A stretch of 64,000 bases of DNA. It comes from Monoplex corrugatus. Lineage: Eukaryota; Mollusca; Gastropoda; Littorinimorpha; Ranellidae. Position 1 is the stretch's first letter. The number at the start of each line of letters is the position of its first letter. The position numbers were made by a program, and so were the translations under genes. The DNA lies in assembly GCA_030674185.1 (NCBI GenBank), contig JAPXFY010000022.1, forward strand, positions 2,732,928 through 2,796,927. The letters run 5' to 3'. Below the pieces are notes generated by a model. The model ran no database searches and was not told where the DNA came from. It saw nothing but the letters and a program-made list of their open reading frames with translations. This document shows positions 11,518 to 21,439 of this stretch, in pieces.

Positions 11518-11785
11518 ACTCACATTGCATCTTTTTACTGCATCTTGGCCTGAAATTCACTCCCTTGTATCTTTCTACTGCATACAGGTCTAAATATCAC
11601 TACCTTGTACTTTCTAGCGCATACAGGCCCAAATATTCACTAACCTTCATCTTTTTCAGCATACAGACCCAAATATGCACTCACCTTTATCTTTTTACTG
11701 CATACAGACCCAAATATGCACTCACCTTGTATCTTTTTACTGCATACAGACCCAAATATGCACTCACCTTGTATCTTTTCACTGC
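11518..11785 (+). repeat. minisatellite, 42-bp unit, about 6 copies
   Basis: Units contain ACTGCATACAGACCCAAATA and CTTGTATCTTTT. Later copies are nearly identical. The array abuts the stop codon of the minus-strand candidate exon at 11786. Confidence 0.9.
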
Positions 11786-11975
11786 ATAGTCATGTGTATG
11801 GGAGGAATCCATCCAGGTGGGAAGTCCAGCTTGAAGTCCTGTTTCAGCCATCGCACGTTGAGTGCCAGTCCATTACAAGGCGGAATGCACAGCATCTGAC
11901 ACCCCAACAAAGCGCCATCTGTAGTTGAAAGGCGTTCTTGGAGACGTGCTTCGGACACAGGAATCTGCTTCAGAC
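11786..11975 (-). CDS. candidate terminal exon, protein unknown
   Basis: The minus strand is open for over 60 codons with protein-like composition, including S-E-A-R-L-Q-E-R-L-S, C-I-P-P-C-N-G-L-A-L-N-V-R-W-L-K and D-F-K-L-D-F-P-P-G-W, ending in TGA at the edge of the 42-bp array. A second frame starting at an ATG after GGATAG (M-L-T-S-E-A-D-S) is open for 36 codons, so the true frame is not certain. CpG-bearing sequence at about 12170-12330 with a GTGAGG donor could hold a 5' exon. I do not recognise the protein. Confidence 0.3.
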
Positions 11976-12394
11976 GTCAGCATCTATCCTGGTGCTGCCA
12001 GACCCCTTAAAACTGACACAAGCAGAAACACGGAACACTGAAAACAGTACAGTTTTTTTAACATTCAGGGCGCCACCAGCTGACTGTGCTGGTGACAGAT
12101 GTCATTTCTGAAGGCAATCAAAAGTGTGTCAAGGAAACCCCACCCTCAACCGTGACTCGGGGCCGACACAACCTGCCATCGGTGTACTCCTCACCTATTC
12201 AGTCGCACTGTCGTGAGTTCGCTCACGGCGGTGCGCACTGAAGCCAGTTCTCAACCCAGCAGTTGCGCTGAAGAAGTCGGCTGGATCGTCGATGAAAACT
12301 ACGCAGTAAGTAGCCTTTTTTGTAACTGAGAGCCAGGTTCAACCATGTAGCCGTTATCATCTAGGATACTTTCAATGCAGGGTGAACTTCAAAT
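11976..12394. other. no gene recognised
   Basis: Unique sequence, CpG-richer at 12170-12330, leading into the 27-bp minisatellite. Confidence 0.35.
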
Positions 12395-13881
12395 GTAGGG
12401 ACAGTCTTGACGCTAACACATTACTTCACAATCTTTACACTAACACATTACTTCTGTCTTCAGTCTTTACACTAACACATTACTTCAGTCTTTACACTAA
12501 CACATTACTTCAGTCTTTACACTAACACCTTACTTCACAGTCTTTACACTAACACATTACTTCACAATCTTTACACTAACACATTACTTCACAGTCTTTA
12601 CACTGACACATTACATGATTACTTCACAATCTTTAAACTAACACATTACTTCACAATCTTTACACTAACACATTACTTCACAGTCTTCACACTAACACAT
12701 TACTTCACAATCTTTACACTAACACATTACTTCACAGTCTTCACACTAACACATTACTTCACAGTCTTTACACTAACATTACTTCACAATCTTTACACTA
12801 ACACATTACTTCACAGTCTTCACACTAACACATTACTTCACAATCTTTACACTAACACATTACTTCACAGTCTTCACACTAACACATTACTTCACAGTCT
12901 TTACACTAACACATTACTTCACAATCTTTACACTAACATTACTTCACAATCTTTACACTAACACATTACTTCAGTCTTTACACTAACACATTACTTCACA
13001 GTCTTCACACTAACACATTACTTCACAGTCTTTACACTAACACATTACTTCACAGTCTTTACACTAACACATTACTTCACAATCTTTACACTAACATTAC
13101 TTCACAGTCTTTACACTAACACATTACTTCACAGTCTTCACACTAACACATTACTTCACAGTCTTTACACTAACACATTACTTCACAGTCTTTACACTAA
13201 CACATTACTTCACAATCTTTACACTAACACATTACTTCACAGTCTTTACACTAACACATTACTTCACAGTCTTTACACTAACACATTACTTCACAATCTT
13301 TACACTAACATTACTTCACAGTCTTTACACTAACACCTTACTTCACAATCTTTACACTAACACATTACTTCACAGTCTTTACACTAACACATTACTTCAC
13401 AGTCTTTACACTAACACATTACTTCACAATCTTTACACTAACATTACTTCACAGTCTTTACACTAACACATTACTTCACAATCTTTACACTAACACATTA
13501 CTTCACAGTCTTTACACTAACACATTACTTCACAATGCACAGTCTTTACACTAACACCTTACTTCACAATCTTTACACTAACACATTACTTCACAATCTT
13601 TACACTAACACATTACTTCACAGTCTTCACACTAACACATTACTTCAGTCTTTACACTAACACATTACTTCACAGTCTTCACACTAACACATTACTTCAC
13701 AGTCTTTACACTAACACATTACTTCACAGTCTTTACACTAACACATTACTTCACAGTCTTTACACTAACACATTACTTCACAATCTTTACACTAACATTA
13801 CTTCACAGTCTTTACACTAACACATTACTTCACAGTCTTTACACTAACACATTACTTCACAGTCTTCACACTAACACATTA
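12395..13881 (+). repeat. minisatellite, 27-bp unit, left block (about 56 copies)
   Basis: Core ACTAACACATTACTTCACA followed by GTCTTTAC, GTCTTCAC or ATCTTTAC. The variants alternate in local higher-order patterns, and some units lack ACA. The same array resumes at 15394 after a LINE insertion. Confidence 0.95.
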
Positions 13882-15168
13882 AACCACCTTCATTCCAATA
13901 ACCTTGTCTATTCCCTTCAGTCTGCTTACCGTTCTGGACATAGTACCGAAACTGCTCTTCTCAAAATCTGCAACGACTTACTGACTACTCTCGACTCTAA
14001 CAACGTATCACTTTTGACTCTCTTGGACCTATCTGCTGCCTTTGACACTATTGACCACTCTATCCTTCTCTCCCGTCTACATCACTCTTTTGGGCTCCAT
14101 GATACTGTCTTGAACTGGTTTCATTCTTACATCACCAATCGTCTGCAAGTAGTTTCTGTCAATGGTCTTTCTTCTAATCCTTCCTGTCTGACTTACGGAG
14201 TGCCACAAGGATCTGTTCTGGGCCCCCTACTTTTCATTCTCTACACCTACCCTGTCTCCTCTATTGTCCAAGAACACCTGCGTCAGCATCATTCTTTCTC
14301 GGATGACAATCAGCTGTATGTCTCTGGGCCTCTCCCTGACCTTCCCATCATGATCCAGAAAACCCAATCTTGTGTAGCTGACCTGAAGGATTGGATGACT
14401 GAAAACAAACTGAAATTAAATGAAGAGAAATCCGAATTGATCTTGATCACCCCACCCAAACTCCAAAATCACCCCTCTCTTCCAACCTCTGTCACACTTG
14501 TTGACTCATCTATCCCTCTCTCCCATTTTGCCCGTAACCTTGGTGTAACTCTTGATCAAACCCTGTCCTTCCACCAGCATGTGAGCAACGTCTGTCGGAC
14601 TTGTTTTCTTGAACTCCGCCGAATTGCTTCTATCCGTCACCTCCTCTCAGAAGACACGACAAAGGCTCTTGTCTGTGCATTTGTTCTATCCCGTCTCGAT
14701 TACTGTAATGCTCTTTTTTCTGGTTCCCCCTCTCATCTCATTAACAAACTTCAGAAAGTTCAAAATCATGCTGCCCGTCTCATCTTCCGCTCTTCAAAAT
14801 TTAACCATGTTACGCCATTGCTCTGTTCTCTCCACTGGCTCCCTGTTCAGCAAAGAATATCCTACAAGATTGCCTGCCTCTGCTTCAAATCTATTGAGTC
14901 TTCCTGTCCTGAGTATCTCACCCATCTGTTACATCTCTACACGCCATCTCGAGCTTTGCGGTCCTCATCTGATACCCGTCTCTATAGTATCCCCATAGTC
15001 CGCACTAAAAGGTTTGGGCAGCGTTCTTTTTCCTATCAAGCTCCAACCATCTGGAATCAGTTACCTCGCTCTCTTAGATACTCACCCTCTCTGTCCACAT
15101 TCAAACGCTCCCTCAAAACTCACCTGTTTCCCAAAACTGGTAATCTCTGCCCCCTTCCCCCCATGTAA
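13882..15168 (+). CDS. non-LTR retrotransposon reverse transcriptase (5'-truncated copy)
   Basis: LINE ORF2 of the Jockey supergroup (CR1/L2-like by its motifs). The frame is open from the array junction at 13882 to TAA 15166-15168, 428 codons, with no break. RT motifs: L-L-D-L-S-A-A-F-D-T-I-D-H (motif A), Y-G-V-P-Q-G-S-V-L-G-P-L-L-F, and F-S-D-D-N-Q-L-Y in place of the usual Y/F-A-D-D. The C-terminal part carries L-H-W-L-P-V-Q-Q-R-I and the closing F-K-R-S-L-K-T-H-L-F. Endonuclease and N-terminal RT are missing, as expected from incomplete target-primed reverse transcription. It is very close to the longer minus-strand copy at 38296-41496 and shares its F-S-D-D variant, so that is a family trait. 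Confidence 0.9.
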   Translation, partial: NHLHSNNLVYSLQSAYRSGHSTETALLKICNDLLTTLDSNNVSLLTLLDLSAAFDTIDHSILLSRLHHSFGLHDTVLNWFHSYITNRLQVVSVNGLSSNPSCLTYGVPQGSVLGPLLFILYTYPVSSIVQEHLRQHHSFSDDNQLYVSGPLPDLPIMIQKTQSCVADLKDWMTENKLKLNEEKSELILITPPKLQNHPSLPTSVTLVDSSIPLSHFARNLGVTLDQTLSFHQHVSNVCRTCFLELRRIASIRHLLSEDTTKALVCAFVLSRLDYCNALFSGSPSHLINKLQKVQNHAARLIFRSSKFNHVTPLLCSLHWLPVQQRISYKIACLCFKSIESSCPEYLTHLLHLYTPSRALRSSSDTRLYSIPIVRTKRFGQRSFSYQAPTIWNQLPRSLRYSPSLSTFKRSLKTHLFPKTGNLCPLPPM

Positions 15169-15227
15169 TGTAATGGTGACATTATAGTGTCTTAGTGTCA
15201 ATGTGTCATTGTATTTGCATGTCATGC

Positions 15228-15259
<32 letters not shown>

Positions 15260-15393
15260 TGTGTGTGTGTGGGTGCTTCTGTGGGCGTGTGTGTGTGTGC
15301 TTGTGATTCTGGTTATATGTTTTGCCATTGTAAACGCTTAGGGCATTAATTTGATTAGGCGTACTAAATGTTCATAATAATAATAATAATAAT
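13882..15393 (+). mobile_element. LINE insertion within the 27-bp minisatellite
   Basis: 5' junction: the array's ACACATTA meets LINE sequence at 13882. 3' junction: a 3' UTR with a GT-rich stretch ends in (AAT)n at about 15370-15393, and the array resumes with TTACTTCACA. Target duplication is at most ATTA, ambiguous with the tail. Confidence 0.9.
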
Positions 15394-15827
15394 TACTTCA
15401 CAATCTTTACACTAACATTACTTCACAGTCTTTACACTAACACATTACTTCACAATCTTTACACTAACACATTACTTCACAGTCTTTACACTAACACATT
15501 ACTTCACAGTCTTTACACTAACACATTACTTCACAATCTTTACACTAACACATTACTTCACAATGCACAGTCTTTACACTAACACATTACTTCACAATCT
15601 TTACACTAACATTACTTCACAGTCTTTACACTAACACATTACTTCACAATCTTTACACTAACATTACTTCACAGTCTTTACACTAACACATTACTTCACA
15701 ATCTTTACACTAACATTACTTCACAATCTTTACACTAACACATTACTTCACAGTCTTTACACTAACACATTACTTCACAGTCTTTACACTAACATTACTT
15801 TACAGTCTTTACACTAACACATTACCT
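15394..15827 (+). repeat. minisatellite, 27-bp unit, right block (about 16 copies)
   Basis: Same units as 12395-13881, separated from them only by the LINE. Confidence 0.95.
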
Positions 15828-15865
15828 CTAGAATCCATACAGAAATTTAAAAAAATGTATCATCC

Positions 15866-16437
15866 ACTTCAACCTGTTTTCTGTATGTCATTGTCAACTT
15901 CAACCTGTTTTCTGTATGTCTTTGTCAACTTCAACCTGTTTTCTGTATGTCTTTGTCAACTTCAACCTGTTTTCTGTATGTCTTTGTCAACTTCAGCCTG
16001 TTTTCTGTATGTCTTTGTCAACTTCAACCTGTTTTCTGTATGTCTTTGTCAACTTCAACCTGTTTTCTGTATGTCTTTGTCAACTTCAACCTGTTTTCTG
16101 TATGTCTTTGTCAACTTCAGCCTGTTTTCTGTATGTCTTTGTCAACTTCAGCCTGTTTTCTGTATGTCTTTGTCAACTTCAACCTGTTTCCTGTATGTCT
16201 TTGTCAACTTCAACCTGTTTTCTGTATGTCTTTGTCAACTTCAGCCTGTTTTCTGTATGTCTTTGTCAACTTCAGCCTGTTTTCTGTATGTCTTTGTCAA
16301 CTTCAACCTGTTTTCTGTATGTCTTTGTCAACTTCAGCCTGTTTTCTGTATGTCTTTGTCAACTTCAACCTGTTTTCTGTATGTCTTTGTCAACTTCAAC
16401 CTGTTTTCTGTATGTCTTTGTCAACTTCAGCCTGTTT
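15866..16437 (+). repeat. minisatellite, 31-bp unit, about 18 copies
   Basis: Unit contains CCTGTTTTCTGTATGTCTTT and GTCAACTTC; variants AACCTG and AGCCTG alternate. Unit length is 1 modulo 3 and has no stops, so three long overlapping frames arise; none is a gene. Confidence 0.95.
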
Positions 16438-16476
16438 TCTTTTTATGCGTTTGCGCCTCCCCCCCCCCCCCCCCCC

Positions 16477-16830
16477 TACACTGTCTGGAGAACTGACTGC
16501 AAACAGAACACTCTACAGCAGACTGTGACTGATCATATTCTGTCCATAAAGAGGCTGTTCTTTCACTGTCACGCTTTGCATTGTGGTGAGTGGTCGATGG
16601 GCTCTTTGCATTCCTTAGTCGGATCAGTCTCACACGGCACTTTTGACACAGCGTCTTTGAGTGCTTGTCGGCGCAGTCAAACAAGATGTTAATATCATGA
16701 AATACATAGATCTCTGCAGGTAGACTTTTACATAATGATACTTGGGTGCGGTAGTATTTTTGGGCATGTCTTTGTCTGGAGCGTCCACCACAGATCCTAC
16801 ACAAAGCACGCAGCCTTTCAGTATGTCAAG
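16477..16830 (-). pseudogene. RAG1-N-terminal-like zinc-finger module, fragment
   Basis: A minus-strand frame reads E-R-L-R-A-L-C-R-I-C-G-G-R-S, then F-H-D-I-N-I-L-F-D-C-A-D-K-H, L-C-Q-K-C, and W-T-E-Y-D...V-E-C-S-V-C. The order C-R-I-C-G / acidic segment / C-x2-C / W...C-x2-C matches the zinc-binding N-terminal region of RAG1 and the RAG1-N-like proteins reported from molluscan mobile elements (N-RAG-TP in Aplysia). It is homologous to the larger copy at 20168-21437. A stop lies just before the module and the downstream part is absent. The fragment is bounded by a C17-20 run on its left and a G16 run on its right. Confidence 0.65.
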
Positions 16831-16931
16831 CTTTACTATGTTCTGGCTGTTGCGCTCTCTCCATCTGGAAGTAATATAAGGTACATGTGCCCTCAAAAAA
16901 GAAGACAATGGGGGGGGGGGGGGGGGCACTG

Positions 16932-18362
16932 AGCATTTATATCTGCAGTAAGTAGGCCTATCACAAGCACCAGTGGCCTACACATCAACATCTGCAGTAA
17001 GTAGGCCTATCGCAAGCACAAGTGGCCTACACATCAACATCTGCAGTAAGTAGGCCTATCGCAAGCACCAGTGGCCTACACATCAACATCTGTGGTAAGT
17101 AGGCCTATCGCAAGCACAAGTGGCCTACACATCAACATCTGCAGTAAGTAGGCCTATCGCAAGCACCAGTGGCCTACACATTAACATCTGCAGTAAGTAG
17201 GCCTATCGCAAGCACCAGTGGCCTACACATCAACATCTGCAGTAAGTAGGCCTATCGCAAGCACCAGTGGCCTACACATTAACATCTGCAGTAAGTAGGC
17301 CTATCGCAAGCACCAGTGGCCTACACATTCAACATCTGCAGTAAGTAGGCCTATCGCAAGCACAAGTGGCCTACACATCAACATCTGCAGTAAGTAGGCC
17401 TATCGCAAGCACAGTGGCCTACACATCAACATCTGCAGTAAGTAGGCCTATCGCAAGCACTATGTGGCCTACACATCAACATCTGTGGTAAGTAGGCCTA
17501 TCGCAAGCACAGTGGCCTACACATCAACATCTGCAGTAAGTAGGCCTATCGCAAGCACAAGTGGCCTACACATCAAACATCTGCAGTAAGTAGGCCTATC
17601 GCAAGCACCAGTGGCCTACACATCAACATCTGTGGTAAGTAGGCCTATCGCAAGCACCAGTGGCCTACACATCAACATCTGTGGTAAGTAGGCCTATCGC
17701 AAGCACAGTGGCCTACACATCAACATCTGCAGTAAGTAGGCCTATCGCAAGCACCAGTGGCCTACACATCAACATCTGTGCAGTAAGTAGGCCTATCGCA
17801 AGCACCAGTGGCCTACACATCAACATCTGTGTAAGTAGGCCTATCGCAAGCACCAGTGGCCTACACATCAACATCTGTGGTAAGTAGGCCTATCGCAAGC
17901 ACAAGTGGCCTACACATCAACATCTTGCAGTAAGTAGGCCTATCGTAAGCACAAGTGGCCTACACATCAACATCAACATCTGCAGTAAGTAGGCCTATCG
18001 AAGCACAAGTGGCCTACACATCAACATCAACATCTGCAGTAAGTAGGCCTATCGCAAGCACAAGTGGCCTACAACACTCAACATCTACATAAAAATCTGC
18101 AGTAAGTAGGCCTATCGTAAGCACAAGTGGCCTACACATCAACATCAACATCTGCAGTAAGTAGGCCTATCGCAAGCACAAGTGGCCTACACATCAACAT
18201 CAACATCTGCAGTAAGTAGGCCTATCGTAAGCACAAGTGGCCTACACATCAACATCAACATCTGCAGTAAGTAGGCCTATCGCAAGCACAAGCGGCCTAC
18301 ACATCAACATCAACATCTGCAGTAAGCAGGCCTATCGCAAGCACAGTGGCCTACACATCAAA
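16932..18362 (+). repeat. minisatellite, 49-bp unit, about 28 copies
   Basis: Unit contains TAAGTAGGCCTATCGCAAGC and AGTGGCCTACACATCAACAT. Right-hand copies gain an extra ATCAAC. GTAGGCC and GGCCTAC inside each unit are perfect inverted repeats about 16 bases apart, so every unit can form a small hairpin. Confidence 0.95.
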
Positions 18363-18812
18363 CACATCATCAAAAGACGTCTAACACTTACACATGAACA
18401 CCTGGGCACAGAATTTCACTACAGGGGGGGCATCAATCAACCTTGCAGCTGTACATATCCACACTGAAGAAAAGTCACAGCAATAGAGTAGGCCCACATA
18501 TACATACACACACAGAATAGATCCACGGCTGCTCCAACCAGATTGTTTAGTTGCAGAAGCCCCTAGCTGAGACCTGATCTTATTTCAGCCAGAGAGGGCA
18601 GACCATGTACATTACACCTGCTGACAGCAGTAGTGTAGTGGAGGGAACAAAAATGAGTTAGTTGCTAAATAGTTTCAGGTTTTACAGCACCTTTTAACAG
18701 TATGTCTGATATGTAAATGACCGTGCTGCCAATAGAAATGGCTTTTAAATGATACCAAACATGACCAGATTAGTTCAGCAGGCTACATTACCACATCTTG
18801 TAGAAAACATAC
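18363..18812. other. no gene recognised
   Basis: Unique sequence with no recognised coding or RNA feature. Confidence 0.4.
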
Positions 18813-19005
18813 TTAACCCTTTGACTCCCGCACCCTATCTACTAACTACAAAAACTTAACCCTTTGATTCCCTCACCCTATCCACCAGCTTCCTGCAGGA
18901 AGCTGGTGGATAGGGTGAGGGAATCAAAGGGTTAAGTTTTTGCTTTGCTAACATGGTTGGCAATGCAGGATGCTGGTGACCGGAGTGCGGGAGTGAAAGG
19001 GTTAA
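18813..19005. mobile_element. TTAA-bounded inverted-repeat MITE (piggyBac-like)
   Basis: Outer ends read TTAA followed by CCCTTTGACTCCCGCAC on the left and GTGCGGGAGTGAAAGGG followed by TTAA on the right. TTAA target duplications with CCC-starting inverted ends are the hallmark of piggyBac-type elements. A second TTAA-bounded palindrome is nested inside. Confidence 0.75.
18849..18942. repeat. perfect 94-bp palindrome (nested MITE)
   Basis: The two 47-base arms are exact reverse complements with no loop, centred on TCCTGCAGGA at 18895/18896. TTAA occurs at 18856 and 18932, each followed inward by CCCTTTGATTCCCTCACCC or its complement, so an 80-bp TTAA-bounded element sits inside the outer one. 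Confidence 0.9.
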
Positions 19006-19213
19006 TTTCAGGTAGCACAGCGATTTGGGTAAGATCTGTTTTTTTCAAAACTTTCAACCCCTCTAGCCAAACTTCCAAGGTTTTCACGCACTAACAGTAA
19101 CAGTTTTCATGCACTAACAAAGATATGTCACACAAAGTTTAACACTTCGGAAAGCGTCTTCATTTAATTAAAAAATTTGCATCTCAGCAGGGAAGGAGAG
19201 AGGCGCAATATAA

Positions 19214-19990
19214 TTACCCCACTGTATAGCTGCAACTTAACCACCATGATGTCTCACCTAGTGCAGACCGTTTCCATTCTCGCCTGTCATGTCTGATGGT
19301 CTCAACTGTTCTCTGTGGAAGCTGGGGCTGTTCTATGGGACTCTTCTGGGTTTGATGTCTGGAGGCTGTGCACCACAGGCAGGGATGTGTTGCCTGGGGA
19401 CCAGACAGCCCATATATTCTCACCAGAAAGTCGTAGTCACCAAACAGAAAGACAAATTTTTTTCCCTTTCCATTCAGATTGTTGCAGGAGCTTGATCGTT
19501 GTTTGTAGGGCTTCAGGAGCGTTTTTAGATTGAAATGTGAATCTCTACTGTTGGAGATCTGAAGCAAAATGGTGTTCTTTTTAGAATTTGGTTCGTTTAC
19601 ATCGACAACTTGAAGCATAAGCGTAAAGCTGCCACCACCATGATCTCCCCCTATTTTGATCACCACCTTGTCTTCCAGAATGGTGTTTCCATGCCAGATC
19701 AGTAGGCCCTCTCGTTCAAACTGATCTAACAACTTCCAGACAAAGGCTGGAAAACCATCGTCTCCAACATCCCTGCTGGTACTGTCTCAAGCACTGAGCA
19801 GCCTTGAGCTTCAAGTTCTTGATTTTCATATCTCCACACATGATCTCTTTCTCAAAATTTCTTTCAACTTTTTCACTTTCAAACTTTATACCAAGACTCC
19901 TATAAAACTGTCATTGTTTCCTGTGCTTATTCCAGATAAGACCAAGACCAGTTCTCCATGCTAACCCTTGTTTCGTAATGAGTGATGGTT
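19214..19990 (-). pseudogene. transposase-like core with GGDHGGG motif, decayed
   Basis: The minus strand carries I-K-I-G-G-D-H-G-G-G-S-F-T-L, then N-S-K-K-N-T-I-L-L, F-L-F-G-D-Y-D-F-L, and Y-G-L-S-G...H-P-C-L-W-C. This string of motifs belongs to a widespread uncharacterised protein family in cnidarians, molluscs and fish. The two conserved Asp in G-G-D-H and F-G-D-Y could be part of a DDE site (inference). Upstream, F-E-S-E-K-V-E-R-N-F fits the same family, but stops and a frameshift near 19800 break the frame. Sequence after the C-L-W-C motif loses similarity and stops at 19214. It lies downstream of, and in the same direction as, the RAG1-N-like ORF, so both are probably parts of one transposon. 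Confidence 0.6.
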
Positions 19991-20167
19991 GCTTTATACC
20001 CGCTGACTGTAGGACCCTGTGTTGCTGGTGTTAGGTTGTACCTTTCAGCTCAGTGCCTTGTTGTTTTACTGCGTCATCCTTAGTACTACCCAATATGTTC
20101 AATCTATTTTTTCATCAGTTTTACTCTTTTCTTCACAGGAAAGATCCAGCAGCAGGGGACGATTTTC

Positions 20168-21437
20168 ACGGCGTAATCACCTTCTTAAGCACAAGTGGCT
20201 GACCTTCTGTTTTGCATCGAACAGTTGTTTTATCTACAGACTCTGAGAGTTTGATATGAATCAGTTGTGTCATGTATGCTTCTTCCTCTTTGCTTAGTGG
20301 GGAACTGAGTTGGTTGATAGGGCGAAGAGATGGTTTATCTTGTGTTGTATTCTTGTCATTGGAGGTTTGTATGCAAACCTCTATTGTGTGGTCTCCTTGT
20401 GAGACAGATGAGTTATTACTGATGTTGCCGTCATGTGGGCGTTTTGTGGGTGTGGATGTGTCTGATGGGAGGTCAGCTTGCTCATCATCATTATAAGGGC
20501 ATTTTGTGGGTGAGGATGTGTCTGATGGGAGGTCAGCTTGCTCATCATCATTATAAGGGCATTTTGTGGGTGTGGATGTGTCTGATGGGAGGTCAGCAGG
20601 CTCATCATCATTATAAGGGCATTTTGTGGGTGAGGATGTGTCTGATGGGAGGTCAGCAGGCTCATCATCATTATAAGGGCATTTTGTGGGTGTGGATGTG
20701 TCTGATGGGAGTCAGCAGGCTCATCATCATTATAAGGGCGTTTTGTGGGTGTGGACGTGTCTGATGGGAGGTCAGCTGGCTCATCATCATTATAAGGGCA
20801 TTTTGTGGGTGTGGATGTGTCTGATGGGAGATCAGCAGGCTCATCATCATTATAAGGGCGTTTTGTGGGTGAGGACGTGTCTGATGGGAGATCAGCTGGC
20901 TCATCATCATTATAAGGGCGTTTTGTGGGTGTGGACGTGTCTGATGGGAGGATCAGCAGGCTCATCATCATCATGACCAGTACTTGTGTTACAGTCGTCA
21001 GTTGACAAGTGCTGTATGGCTTTGGATGGAACTCGTTTTCTTTTTGGTGGTCTACCACCTTTCATTTGGCTCATAAATGTCGAGCACACCCCACAGTCAG
21101 CGACTGTAAGTGTGTCATCAAATTGTGTCCAAACGTGCGCTGCTTTCTCTGCTTTTGAGAGTCCAGTTTCAATTAATGTTTGAGATGGAGTAGCAGACAT
21201 CCGCAGCTTCATAATAATGGCATTACATTTTGAACACATAGTAGTAGAGTGTGTGTCATTAGAATCAAGTGATACATTTATACCAAAAAACCAATTGAGC
21301 TCGTCAGGGACATAATCACATTTATAAGGTGCTTTAGGCTTAGTTGATTTACTAGAGCGACTTCCACAAACTCTACACAGAGAGTGCAGCCTATTGTTAT
21401 GTACAAACGCACTATGTGCATGAACAAACTGAGCCAT
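20168..21437 (-). pseudogene. RAG1-N-terminal-like zinc-finger protein
   Basis: Starts at the ATG at 21437 on the minus strand. Residues 20-25 read L-C-R-V-C-G, about 50-58 F-F-G-I-N-V-S-L-D, 67-71 M-C-S-K-C, 103-118 W-T-Q-F-D...D-C-G-V-C, and 126-135 K-G-G-R-P-P-K-R-K-R. Vertebrate RAG1 has the same order in its N-terminal zinc-binding region and a G-G-R-P-R motif in its DNA-binding region. Molluscan N-RAG-TP-type elements carry similar proteins. From about residue 160 an in-frame 60-bp minisatellite encodes an acidic, Pro/Ser/Thr-rich 20-residue repeat. The frame then continues (V-D-K-T-T-V-R-C-K, L-V-L-K-K-V-I-T-P) to a TGA at about 20169, where Arg is likely ancestral. Two one-base indels in the array (near 20950 and 20711) shift and then restore the frame. 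Confidence 0.65.
20432..20968 (-). repeat. coding minisatellite, 60-bp unit, about 9 copies
   Basis: Each unit encodes D-D-E-P-A-D-L-P-S-D-T-S-T-P-T-K-(R/C)-P-Y-N on the minus strand. Sixty is a multiple of three, so copy number can change without breaking the frame. One unit has an extra base and one lacks a base. Confidence 0.9.
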
Positions 21438-21439
21438 CG

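Noticed and set aside
15855..16692. Three overlapping plus-strand frames of about 190-260 codons
   Set aside because: 31-bp minisatellite read-through, no domain.
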